DNA of 35,090 bases. Source: Promethearchaeota archaeon (lineage in GTDB: Archaea; Asgardarchaeota; Lokiarchaeia; Sigynarchaeales; SOKP01). The stretch covers positions 1 to 35,090 of the forward strand of contig JAEOTV010000298.1 in the NCBI GenBank assembly GCA_016839635.1. Direction: 5' to 3'. The translations under genes and the position numbers were made by a program. Each line of letters opens with the position of its first letter. Within the stretch, counting starts at the first letter, position 1. Below, piece by piece: positions 1 to 8,296 of the stretch. Under the pieces are notes generated by a model. It saw only the letters and a list, made by a program, of their open reading frames with translations, had not been told where the DNA came from and searched no databases.

Positions 1-926
1 AATGGGTTTCCTCCAAAAGTGCTCCCATGGGTTCCTGGAGTTATTACTTCTGGACCAATTATCTCTTTTGTGCTTACACATGCAGAAACAGGATATACTC
101 CTCCTCCAAGGGCTTTTCCTAGTAATAGCATGTCTGGTTTCACATCTTCATGATCACATGCAAAAAATGCACCAGTTCTGCCAAAACCTGTTTGAATCTC
201 ATCTAATACCATTAGCACATTATATTTTGTACAAATTTCTCTTACTTTCTTTAGATAGCCTTCTGGAGGGACTTTTACTCCAGCTTCCCCTTGTATGGGC
301 TCAACTAAAAAAGCAGCTACCTTTTCTGGACCAATCTCGAGTATTGCATTTTCTAATTCTTCAGCATCTCCATACGGTATAATTATAAAACCAGGAGTAT
401 AAGGTCCAAAATTACCATAATAACGTGATGCTGAAATATCAGAACTAAAACCTACTATTGTTATTGTTCTTCCGTGGAAGTTATCTCGGCAAACAATTAT
501 CTTAGCTTCATTTTTCGGGATTTTTTTCTTTATATAACCCCAAGCTCTTGCCACCTTTAAACCAGTTGAGACTGCTTCTGTTCCAGTATTCATTGGTAGA
601 GACATTATCCCAGAATTTGTAGGATCACTTATATGTGGTCCAACAACTTCTGCTAACATTTTTAGAAAAGGTCCCATCATGTCATTATGAAAGGCACGTG
701 AAGTCAATGTCACTATACTAGCTTGTTCTTTTAGAGTAGCTACTATTTCTGGATGACAATGACCTGCATTTTGACTTGAATATGCTGATAAACAATCCAA
801 ATACTTTTTACCCTCTGGATCGTAAACATAAACTCCTTCGGCTCTAGAAATTACCACTGGAATTGGGTGGTAATTGTGAGCGGCATATTTATTATCCATT
901 TCGATGAATTCTTTTGAAGTTGGCAT
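1..926 (-). CDS. rocD: Ornithine aminotransferase-like class III aminotransferase, N-terminal part (cut by window edge)
   Basis: A PLP-dependent fold-type I, class III aminotransferase that most resembles ornithine delta-aminotransferase, which moves the terminal amino group of ornithine to 2-oxoglutarate. The minus-strand frame is open from the ATG at 924-926 to the window edge, giving 308 codons plus two bases; the family is about 400 residues, so about a quarter is missing. Visible motifs: MNTGTEAVSTGLKVAR around residues 112-127 (phosphate-binding region), FHGRT at 150-154, DEIQTGFGRTG at 242-252 with the PLP-binding Asp242, and LLLGKALGGG at 268-276 with the Schiff-base Lys271. Acetylornithine, GABA and other omega-amino aminotransferases share these motifs, so the substrate is less certain than the class. 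A T-rich stretch near 948-956, TATA-like on the minus strand, lies about 25 bases upstream. It is the first of several amino-acid enzymes in the window. Confidence 0.85.
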   Translation of the reverse strand, partial: MPTSKEFIEMDNKYAAHNYHPIPVVISRAEGVYVYDPEGKKYLDCLSAYSSQNAGHCHPEIVATLKEQASIVTLTSRAFHNDMMGPFLKMLAEVVGPHISDPTNSGIMSLPMNTGTEAVSTGLKVARAWGYIKKKIPKNEAKIIVCRDNFHGRTITIVGFSSDISASRYYGNFGPYTPGFIIIPYGDAEELENAILEIGPEKVAAFLVEPIQGEAGVKVPPEGYLKKVREICTKYNVLMVLDEIQTGFGRTGAFFACDHEDVKPDMLLLGKALGGGVYPVSACVSTKEIIGPEVITPGTHGSTFGGNP

Positions 927-1143
927 TTAATTTCACATTTCTCTCTTTTTATTTATTACTACTTAATTATATGAACAGATTCATTAAAAGTTTAGAGGTT
1001 CTCTTTCTTAATTTGGGATAAAAATGGGAAACTAGTCAATGTTCTTCCAATTTTATGTAGAGGTAAAATAACATTTAAAACAAGAATATCATAAAGGAAT
1101 AATCAAAAAATTAATTAAGCTAAAATTCAAAATAAAAATAAGA

Positions 1144-3108
1144 ATGGAAAAAAAAGACCGCAAATTTCTAAGAAAGATTGGTATTCTAATTGTTTGTTTA
1201 GCTTTTTCACTTACCTTCTTATTTTTAAGTAAAGAAGTAAGTTATTCAAGATATGAACGTGTTCAATTTCAATCATCTGGAGCAACCCTTTATGCAAATT
1301 TATATCACCCTTCAAAGCAACTTAGTTTTCAAGAAAATAGACCATTAATTATCTATTGTCATGGAATTGGAAGCCAAAGAGATTTCGATCTTAGAATTCC
1401 AATAGAACTTACAAAACGTGGTTTTTATCTAGCAGCTTTGGATTATCAAGGACATGGAGAAAGTGGTGGTAGTATTAATAATGTGGTCCCTGGTGAAGAT
1501 ATCCCTGCAATAGCCCAAGATTGCTCAAGATTGCTTGATAAATTAGAGACAATGCCATTTTACTCCAATGTGAACGAATCCCAAATTGGATTAATTGGAC
1601 ATTCACTTGGAGGAATGGTCGTACTTATGAATCAAGCTTTTGATGAAAGATTTAACGTTACGGTAGCATGGGCACCCTTAGTTGATTTTGATCCAGCTCT
1701 TCTTGGGATTGTTGAGACAGATAATTTTCTTAACTATATACCTGCAAATTTACTTAATATGACAAATACTAATAATCTCCTTATTATTATGCATACCCAA
1801 GATGAGGTATTGAATTTTACTGAAAATGCAATAAAAGCACAAGATTTAACAAATTGTACAGTAATACCAATATCTGGCTTTTTATTTGGTGGCGGGCACC
1901 AATTATTTTCAGATGGAGTAATAATTGAATCTATAAATTGGTTTGAAGAACATTTTTTCAATTCTGAGACAATTAATGGACCTATAAGAACAACATTCAT
2001 GATAAATTACATTTTTCTTTTTTTAACTTTAGGTATATTAATTGCAATCGTATTTTCTTTAATATCATATTCCGCAAAATATTTTGTATTAGATGAAAAA
2101 GAAGAAAAGCCCAAAAAATCAAAAAAGAAATTCGAATTTTTAAAGGTTAAACAAGGGTTAAAAATAGGTAAAATTGTGGTTTATGCAGGAGCATTTATTA
2201 TCAATTGGGTATTATTTGAAAGATTTTTTGGCCTTGAAGGTATTTTTTATGCTTCACTTATTATTACAGTAATTTATTTAACAGTAATTTTGGTGAGACG
2301 TTATAGGAATCTTATAAAGATGGAAGAAAAAACTAAATTTAAAGAATTTATTATATCTAGACTTCAATTAAAGCATCTATTTTATTCCCTCGTTATTACA
2401 ATATATTTTCTTGTCATTTTAATTATATTTTCAATATCATACCCCTCACCATCATTACCATCCTCGCCATTTTTGGATGGAGCCTTTGTGGTAATTCTTA
2501 TAATCCTTATAAGTAGTATAGTACTATCGGTTTCTTTTGGATTTATTCTGTTTTATTTAGATAGAAAAGAACAAATTAGATTAGAATTCAAATTAAATTT
2601 AAAAAATATACGGATTCAAAACAAAAGATTTGTTAGAATATATCTTTATTCTTTATTATGTACTTTTTACTTTATTGTTATATATTTGATATTTTCATAT
2701 TCTTATCCATTTGCCTTTATGTGGCCTTCGAATTATATTGACCTTGTGTTAACTGTCGTTGCTTTCCCAATTCTATTTTCTATGGAGCTTCTTTATAGAA
2801 AACTAATTTATCCTAATTTATCATTTCTTAGTGAAAGTGCGAGAAGGAAGGTTATTATAATTATTGCAATAGTAGTCCAAATTACTCTTATGCTTTTGAC
2901 TTCTTCATGGTCATTTTTTCCATCAATGTTGTTTACATATTTTATGTTTTTATATGTAGTAATCCAGAATACTTTAATATATGAACATACTCACAATTTT
3001 GCTGCTTTAATACTAAGTTCTTTCAATATAATTCAAATAGTCTTTTCTGCTGTGATTTCCAATGCTTTAGGAATTGGTTCTGCCCTTTCCTCATTTGTTA
3101 AACTATAA
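1144..3108 (+). CDS. Membrane-anchored alpha/beta hydrolase with polytopic C-terminal domain
   Basis: A 654-residue protein made of two parts. A hydrophobic segment at about residues 12-29 is followed by an alpha/beta-hydrolase domain (about 40-275): oxyanion-hole motif YCHGIGS at 71-77, DYQGHGESGG at 100-109, nucleophile elbow GHSLGG with Ser154, probable acid Asp220 in HTQDE, and probable catalytic His252 in GGGHQLF. The triad appears complete. From about residue 285 to the end come roughly ten hydrophobic helices, split by a Lys/Glu-rich loop near 315-335 (DEKEEKPKKSKKK). The hydrolase resembles acyl- or lipid-ester hydrolases of the monoglyceride-lipase/dipeptidyl-peptidase-like type; the real substrate is unknown. 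If the first helix is a signal anchor, the hydrolase lies outside the cell and the charged loop inside. I do not recognise the membrane domain. It stands alone, 87 bases before the next gene. Confidence 0.75.
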   Translation: MEKKDRKFLRKIGILIVCLAFSLTFLFLSKEVSYSRYERVQFQSSGATLYANLYHPSKQLSFQENRPLIIYCHGIGSQRDFDLRIPIELTKRGFYLAALDYQGHGESGGSINNVVPGEDIPAIAQDCSRLLDKLETMPFYSNVNESQIGLIGHSLGGMVVLMNQAFDERFNVTVAWAPLVDFDPALLGIVETDNFLNYIPANLLNMTNTNNLLIIMHTQDEVLNFTENAIKAQDLTNCTVIPISGFLFGGGHQLFSDGVIIESINWFEEHFFNSETINGPIRTTFMINYIFLFLTLGILIAIVFSLISYSAKYFVLDEKEEKPKKSKKKFEFLKVKQGLKIGKIVVYAGAFIINWVLFERFFGLEGIFYASLIITVIYLTVILVRRYRNLIKMEEKTKFKEFIISRLQLKHLFYSLVITIYFLVILIIFSISYPSPSLPSSPFLDGAFVVILIILISSIVLSVSFGFILFYLDRKEQIRLEFKLNLKNIRIQNKRFVRIYLYSLLCTFYFIVIYLIFSYSYPFAFMWPSNYIDLVLTVVAFPILFSMELLYRKLIYPNLSFLSESARRKVIIIIAIVVQITLMLLTSSWSFFPSMLFTYFMFLYVVIQNTLIYEHTHNFAALILSSFNIIQIVFSAVISNALGIGSALSSFVKL

Positions 3109-3195
3109 ATAGATAATCAAATTTAAAACTGATTATTTTCTATGATATATATTCATAAAAAGTAAATTGGATATTCTAAAATACGGACTGAGATA

Positions 3196-4515
3196 ATGCA
3201 AAATAAATTTATTATTAATATAATATTGGCAAATTTACTTTGGGGTTTTATTCCAGTAATTGTGGAGGATTTGTTTATAGATGTATCAATAATTATGGTT
3301 ATTTTTCTAAGATTTTTAATTTCTGGATTTGTTTTATTAATTTTAGCTATTTCTCTTGTAATAATCAATAATAAGTTTACTCGAAATGAATCTATACCAC
3401 TTAAGTTTCTATTTAATAATTTATTTCATAAAAATAGAAGATTTTTTGATATCAAGAATATCTTATATTATCTATATTTGGGTTTTTTTGGTATAATTCT
3501 TAACATAATCTTTTTCTTCTTGACCTTAAAGACAACTTCCATTACATTTACAATGGTCGGATTTCTGTTAAGTGTTATTTTTATCGCTTTTTATGAAAAA
3601 GGGGTGAATTTTGAGAAATTTGATATCTTTAAGGTTCTTTATATTATATTACTATTTTTTACTATCATCATCTTAGTATTTGTAGGAAGTACAGGTGCAG
3701 CATTAAAAGGCACACCTGTAATGCTAAATGGAATAATCTATTTATTAATTTTCAGTATATCAATTTCATTTCTCTATATAGTTATTAACAGAGATGCTTA
3801 TTCAAGTGAGGAGATAAACATAATAAACAAAAATCGGAATTATAAAATACCTCGATTCCTTTTAAAAATGTCTCTCTCATTTTTGATAGGGGTAATTTGT
3901 ATGATTCCACTTGTTTTGATTATATATATTATTCCATTTGAAACTGATTTAACTAATGAGATATCAACTTTTTTTGCTCAGTTTGGGAGTATTTTAATGA
4001 TTTTAGGCAGATGGGACATGATTTTTTTAATGATTTTTTCTACGATTATCCCGTATCTCTTGATTTTTATAGCAAATGTAAATTGGAGATCCAAAAATTT
4101 AACCTATAGTCAATGGAGTAGTATCCTAAATTTAATAGATCCTATGGGTTCGATAATTTTTTCTGTAATTTTTGTAAATGAGTTTTTTCCTCACGAATTA
4201 TTAATTATTGTTATATTTTTACTAATTTTCACCTTCATAATTCGATATTCTCATGAAGTAAAGAATTTAGTGCAGGCAGTTGTACTATTAAAATTGAAAA
4301 AAGGCTCAATTAATTGCATTGCTACACGAGTTTTTAAATATTATGGAGTAACATCCACATATGCTTTAGTAGGACCTCATGATTTGCTAATAAATGTGAA
4401 AATAAGCTCTATAAAAGATTTTTATAATCTCATAAATTTAAGATTAAAACCTTTAAATGAAATTAATGATATTGAAATTTTATTTATTAATAAAGTTGTT
4501 AAAATGCCTATTTAA
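3196..4515 (+). CDS. EamA/DMT-type transporter fused to an Lrp/AsnC-type RAM domain
   Basis: A 439-residue membrane protein. Residues 1 to about 355 contain about ten hydrophobic helices with the look of the drug/metabolite transporter superfamily: NLLWGFIPVIVEDLF at the N-terminus and a second half ending near YSQWSSILNLIDPMGSIIFSVIFVNE, which fits the closing EamA repeat. The last 74 residues (about 366-439) are soluble and match the beta-alpha-beta-beta-alpha-beta RAM (regulation of amino-acid metabolism) pattern of Lrp/AsnC regulators, including LVGPHDLLINVKI, the equivalent of the GxYDxLxEV effector-site strand. The next gene encodes the same kind of domain as a free protein, which supports the reading. 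DMT proteins often export amino acids or related metabolites, so ligand gating by an amino acid is an attractive inference, not shown here. The gene is convergent with the lysine aminomutase operon. Confidence 0.72.
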   Translation: MQNKFIINIILANLLWGFIPVIVEDLFIDVSIIMVIFLRFLISGFVLLILAISLVIINNKFTRNESIPLKFLFNNLFHKNRRFFDIKNILYYLYLGFFGIILNIIFFFLTLKTTSITFTMVGFLLSVIFIAFYEKGVNFEKFDIFKVLYIILLFFTIIILVFVGSTGAALKGTPVMLNGIIYLLIFSISISFLYIVINRDAYSSEEINIINKNRNYKIPRFLLKMSLSFLIGVICMIPLVLIIYIIPFETDLTNEISTFFAQFGSILMILGRWDMIFLMIFSTIIPYLLIFIANVNWRSKNLTYSQWSSILNLIDPMGSIIFSVIFVNEFFPHELLIIVIFLLIFTFIIRYSHEVKNLVQAVVLLKLKKGSINCIATRVFKYYGVTSTYALVGPHDLLINVKISSIKDFYNLINLRLKPLNEINDIEILFINKVVKMPI

Positions 4516-4555
4516 AAAATGAGAGATGATTTAAGAACTGACAATAAAAGCAATT

Positions 4556-4783
4556 ATGTTATGTAAATTAGGGACTAGTGTAATAAGACCTGTAATTGAA
4601 GAGCTGAAAAAGATTCCTCAGATAACAAAAGTTATGTCTTTAACAGGAGATTATGATGCTTTAGCAGAAATTGTTGTAGAGACACCTGAAGAATTATATG
4701 AAATATTTGCAAATAAAATAGATATGATTGATGGGATTACCGCATCTAATACTCATATGGTTATGAAAGAATTTACAAAATAG
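4556..4783 (+). CDS. Stand-alone Lrp/AsnC-type ligand-binding (RAM) domain protein
   Basis: A 75-residue single-domain protein of the Lrp/AsnC C-terminal family. Motifs: KLGTSVIRPVIEELKKIPQI, SLTGDYDALAEIVVETPEEL, and IDGITASNTHMVMK, the three parts of the RAM fold that binds small effectors, often amino acids, at dimer interfaces. It has no helix-turn-helix, so it cannot bind DNA as a normal Lrp protein does. The ATG at 4556 falls inside the first beta strand. Codons upstream read in frame back to a stop at 4532-4534 and would add L-T-I-K-A-I, just what the family carries, so a CTG start at 4538 or another weak start is possible. It begins 40 bases after the transporter-RAM gene and probably shares its transcript. 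Its stop (4781-4783) touches the stop of convergent kamE (4784-4786). Confidence 0.82.
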   Translation: MLCKLGTSVIRPVIEELKKIPQITKVMSLTGDYDALAEIVVETPEELYEIFANKIDMIDGITASNTHMVMKEFTK

Positions 4784-5587
4784 TTAAATATGTTTTCTTT
4801 TAACAATTTCTTGTATAAAAAAGGAGGCTACAATTTCAGCATAAGTCCCTGGTCCAAATCCAGCATCATATCCTAATTCTTTCGCCAATTCATTATTGAT
4901 TCTAGCACCACCACAAATCAGTATAACTTTATCTCGTATTCCTTCTGCTTCTAAAAGATCAACTAACTGAGTGAGATTCTTTACATGAATATCTTTCTGT
5001 GTCACCGTTTGTGAAATAAGTAAGACATCTGCATTAAGTTCTATTGCTTTTTTAACAAACTCTTCATTTAACACTTGACTACCTAAATTATAAGCTTCAA
5101 TCATATCATAATGTTCAAGACCGTAGTGCCCTGCAAATCCTTTCATATTAATAATTGCATCAATTCCAACCGTATGAGCATCCGTTCCCGTAGATGCACC
5201 AAGAATTACTACCTTACGACCTATTTTATCTTTAATATAAGCATTAATCTGTTCTTTCGACATAATATCTACATCTACAGTTTCAACTCTAATTTTTGTA
5301 TAATCAATTGTATGAACTGACTCTCCATACACTACAAAATAGGTAAATCCTTTATCTAATGATGTATGATAAGCTACTACGGGATCTTTAAATCCCATTT
5401 TTTCTACGAGTTCTTTAGCCGCTTCAATTGCTTTTTCATCATGATCAATTGGAAGAGTGAAACTTATTTGCACTTTTCCATCGTTCATTGTATCTCCATA
5501 TGGTCTGATTCTTGTTAAATCTAAATTTTTATCAAAATCTTTATTTTCAATGGAATAAGGACCTCCTCCCAACTTAATTCCCTCCAT
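4784..5587 (-). CDS. kamE: Beta-lysine (D-lysine) 5,6-aminomutase, beta (cobalamin-binding) subunit
   Basis: The small subunit of the adenosylcobalamin- and PLP-dependent 5,6-aminomutase that moves the terminal amino group of L-beta-lysine to carbon 5, making 3,5-diaminohexanoate. In 267 residues it has an N-terminal dimerisation part and a Rossmann-type B12 domain with GASTGTDAHTVGID at 130-143, where His138 is the expected cobalt ligand, and INMKGFAGHYG at 146-156, where Lys149 matches the lysine that forms the Schiff base with PLP in the clostridial enzyme (Lys144). ICGGARINNELAKELGYDAGFGPG supplies the end of the nucleotide-tail site. Its ATG overlaps the end of kamD by 14 bases, so the two subunits are translationally coupled. 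It is the last gene of the kamA-kamD-kamE operon. Confidence 0.95.
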   Translation of the reverse strand: MEGIKLGGGPYSIENKDFDKNLDLTRIRPYGDTMNDGKVQISFTLPIDHDEKAIEAAKELVEKMGFKDPVVAYHTSLDKGFTYFVVYGESVHTIDYTKIRVETVDVDIMSKEQINAYIKDKIGRKVVILGASTGTDAHTVGIDAIINMKGFAGHYGLEHYDMIEAYNLGSQVLNEEFVKKAIELNADVLLISQTVTQKDIHVKNLTQLVDLLEAEGIRDKVILICGGARINNELAKELGYDAGFGPGTYAEIVASFFIQEIVKRKHI

Positions 5588-7148
5588 TTGTTAGTTCATT
5601 TTTCATAAGATCAAGTAAGGGATTAAAATATTCCTCATCTTTTCTAAATACACCATCAAGCCCCTTACCTCCATCAATGGGACGTTTAATACCAGCAAAA
5701 ATCCCTCTTTCAATCGTCTTGAAAAGCCCTTGTTTTTCAATTTCTTTTAACAAATTAAAAGCTTTTTCAAGAACTTCGTTAGCTCTTTTTTCTATTAATC
5801 CCCCTTTCTTAAATTCTATTTCTTCACTAATAGATTTCATATTTTTGAATATATAGCGTGCATTTTCAATAGATAATGCTCTATCTGACATAAAAGGAGT
5901 ATGGATTGCTTCAGTTAACATACCAAGGAGATGGATTCTTTGGTTTGTCATAATTGTTACTATATTGAATAAAGCATCTTGAATATGACCTTTGAATATA
6001 TTCCCAGTCATATATTTTGTTGGAGGCATATATTTAAGAGGAGCATTGGGAAAAATCTCTCTAGCCATTTGGGCTTGTGCCAATTCATATAAGAAACCAT
6101 TTTCCAAATCAGGATTCATTTCGAATGCATGACCTAATCCCATCTGTTCTTCTCTTAATCCTGCTAATAAGGCAAATTGTTCATTTATAAATTCTGAAGC
6201 AAGAACAGTGTGTGCTGATTCAAAGGCATCCGCGGTAGTCAAATAATTGTCTTCTCCAGTGTTTATAATTACTCCAGCATAAGCATTTATTATTCTTGAA
6301 AAATATTGATCCACAATTGTTCTTTGCATATTAATATCTCTAAACAAGATTCCATATAAGGCGTCATTTAGCATCATATCCACTCGTTCAAATGCACCCA
6401 TTGCTGCTATTTCTGGCATACATAACCCAGAACAATAATTAGTAAGTCTGATATATCTCCCCAATTCTTCACTTACGTCGTCCAAAGCTTTTCTCATAAT
6501 ACGGAAATTTTCTTGAGTGGCATACGTACCTCCAAATCCCTCTGAGGTAGTACCATACGGGACATAATCTAAGAGACTTTGTCCAGTTGAACGTATCACA
6601 GCTATAACATCAGCACCTTGCCTTGCAGCAGCCTCAGCTTGTATTATATCTTCAAAGATATTTCCAGTTGCTACAATAATATATATTAATGGTTCTGTTT
6701 TTTCTCCGTATTTAGCAACTAAATCCTCCCTTTGTAGTTTATTCCGTTTAATAATATCTAAGTTTTTTTGAATCACTGATGATAAAATCTCTTTTATCTC
6801 TGAGAGATTTCCTCGTTGGAGATTTGTGATATCTAATCGATCTTTGCTGATTTTTTCAGCAATATTTTGAGGAGAGAGATTGGTTTGTAAGACTGCATTA
6901 CCAATGTATAACGCAGCTCCTTTGTTGATTTGTCCTTTTTTAATAATATGATTTACTACTATATTCGGTAAAGGCACATCAAAATCATCAGTTCCATCGA
7001 TTCCTAATAATCTACATATAGTCCTCTCTATAGATGTCGTGGAATGTTGATCTATAAATTTTTGAGTATCCGCAGCAATTGATTTAGCAATTTCTCTGGC
7101 TTTTTTGACTAAATCCCAATTTAAAGTCAACTTACTTTTTGTCTGCAA
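5574..7148 (-). CDS. kamD: Beta-lysine (D-lysine) 5,6-aminomutase, alpha subunit
   Basis: The large catalytic subunit (524 residues, near the family's usual size) of the lysine 5,6-aminomutase. It forms the TIM barrel over which PLP and adenosylcobalamin act; the PLP-anchoring lysine is in KamE. Recognisable family segments are EPLIYIIVATGNIFEDIIQA (about 150-170), QGADVIAVIRSTGQSLLDYVP, GFGGTYATQENFRIMRKALDDV, NYCSGLCMPEIAAMGAFERVD and the C-terminal GIKRPIDGGKGLDGVF. The gene follows the P-loop gene after 58 bases and overlaps kamE by 14 bases. Substrate preference between D-lysine and beta-lysine cannot be read from sequence, but with kamA in the same operon L-beta-lysine is the expected substrate. 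Confidence 0.95.
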   Translation of the reverse strand: MQTKSKLTLNWDLVKKAREIAKSIAADTQKFIDQHSTTSIERTICRLLGIDGTDDFDVPLPNIVVNHIIKKGQINKGAALYIGNAVLQTNLSPQNIAEKISKDRLDITNLQRGNLSEIKEILSSVIQKNLDIIKRNKLQREDLVAKYGEKTEPLIYIIVATGNIFEDIIQAEAAARQGADVIAVIRSTGQSLLDYVPYGTTSEGFGGTYATQENFRIMRKALDDVSEELGRYIRLTNYCSGLCMPEIAAMGAFERVDMMLNDALYGILFRDINMQRTIVDQYFSRIINAYAGVIINTGEDNYLTTADAFESAHTVLASEFINEQFALLAGLREEQMGLGHAFEMNPDLENGFLYELAQAQMAREIFPNAPLKYMPPTKYMTGNIFKGHIQDALFNIVTIMTNQRIHLLGMLTEAIHTPFMSDRALSIENARYIFKNMKSISEEIEFKKGGLIEKRANEVLEKAFNLLKEIEKQGLFKTIERGIFAGIKRPIDGGKGLDGVFRKDEEYFNPLLDLMKNELTNGGN

Positions 7149-7206
7149 AGTTTATTAAACCTCTAAAAGAAGTATATGTCATTTAATAATTCAAACAAAT
7201 TATACT

Positions 7207-8241
7207 TTAGTATTCGCTTGGACCTAGGTCATAAATAGGAACTGTAAGTCCTTTTTTCAATTCAATTAGGAAGTTTGATTTATCAAATTTATATCCTAGT
7301 GGTGAAGTAGGATTGATTGTAATCATAATTATTTTAATTTTATTTATAGTTTTTATTATTCCCCCCTTTTTAGAGAATTTCGTAAATGTATGTTTACTTA
7401 AAAATAATTTCGTTGGATCAGGCACTAAGATTTTAATATTTTTGTAGATGTCTGACTTTTCCATAAACTCCTCAAGAAAATGATCTGTGATAGCTCCATT
7501 TATTACGAGATATTTAGAATTATTATCAAGATGGGTTAAAATATCTTCGACTGAATCTAAAGCTGTTGATAACTCTAACTTTTTAGTAGAGAAATCAGTA
7601 TAAATAATACCAACCTTTGCATCGATTATGATTTCATTTGCCAATTTTATTAATCTTTCATTTTTTTCGCTTTCTAGGGTCAGTAAGTTAAACGTATGTT
7701 TTGTAGTTTGTATAACCTCTTTAAAATCTCTCGAAACCGATGCCCCCGTAGAAAGAATTGTCGCTTGAGAAATTAATGGAGAAGCAAAAGAGCGCCTATC
7801 AAAAGCTCCATCTATTAACACTAGGTCACATCCTAACCTAAGCAATTCATCACATACTTGTTTTACTTCTGAATTTATTGATGGTCCTGCCAATTCAATT
7901 AAACCATTACTTAATGATTCTAATAATAAAATTTCACCTAATGGTGTATTGAGTTCTGTTTTTTTTAATATTTTCATTTCAACTTCACTTGCTTCAAAAC
8001 TCTTTCTAGCTGTTGCTACAATTGTACCCTTTTTAATAAATATTCGAGGTTTTGGTAATTGTGTAATAACATCATATTTTTCTCCATCTCTCCCTATTGA
8101 AGTCAACCCAAGTTTATAATCTTTTAAATTTTTTATAATGTAATTTAATGTTGTAGTTTTACTGACATTTTTTGCGAGACCTATTATTGAAACAACAGAG
8201 TATTTAGTGATATTATTAAAAAAATTGGTCATAAAGTCCAT
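7207..8241 (-). CDS. P-loop protein of the lysine aminomutase operon (KamB-like by position)
   Basis: A 344-residue soluble protein between kamA and kamD. Near residues 20-33 it reads IGLAKNVSKTTTLNYI, which looks like a Walker A P-loop of the xxKNxGKTT kind with Ser in place of the usual Gly before Lys. LGCDLVLIDGAFDRRSFASP (about 133-152) looks like a Walker B strand ending in Asp, and the tail contains INPTSPLGYKFD. Clostridial lysine-fermentation clusters have kamB and kamC between kamA and kamD; this gene holds the kamB place, while no MutS-like kamC is present. KamB/KamC have been suggested to help maintain or reactivate the radical aminomutases, but I cannot confirm homology by eye. 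A nucleotide-dependent chaperone or reactivase for KamDE is a reasonable inference. Gaps to kamA and kamD are 55 and 58 bases. Confidence 0.65.
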   Translation of the reverse strand: MDFMTNFFNNITKYSVVSIIGLAKNVSKTTTLNYIIKNLKDYKLGLTSIGRDGEKYDVITQLPKPRIFIKKGTIVATARKSFEASEVEMKILKKTELNTPLGEILLLESLSNGLIELAGPSINSEVKQVCDELLRLGCDLVLIDGAFDRRSFASPLISQATILSTGASVSRDFKEVIQTTKHTFNLLTLESEKNERLIKLANEIIIDAKVGIIYTDFSTKKLELSTALDSVEDILTHLDNNSKYLVINGAITDHFLEEFMEKSDIYKNIKILVPDPTKLFLSKHTFTKFSKKGGIIKTINKIKIIMITINPTSPLGYKFDKSNFLIELKKGLTVPIYDLGPSEY

Positions 8242-8296
8242 AATCTCGCCAAAAACATTAGTTTTTTTAATATCTAGGGAAATAATATTAATACTT

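Noticed and set aside
2..382. Open frame on the plus strand at the left edge (Leu/His-rich)
   Set aside because: It is the antisense shadow of the aminotransferase gene, whose minus-strand frame shows all class III motifs.
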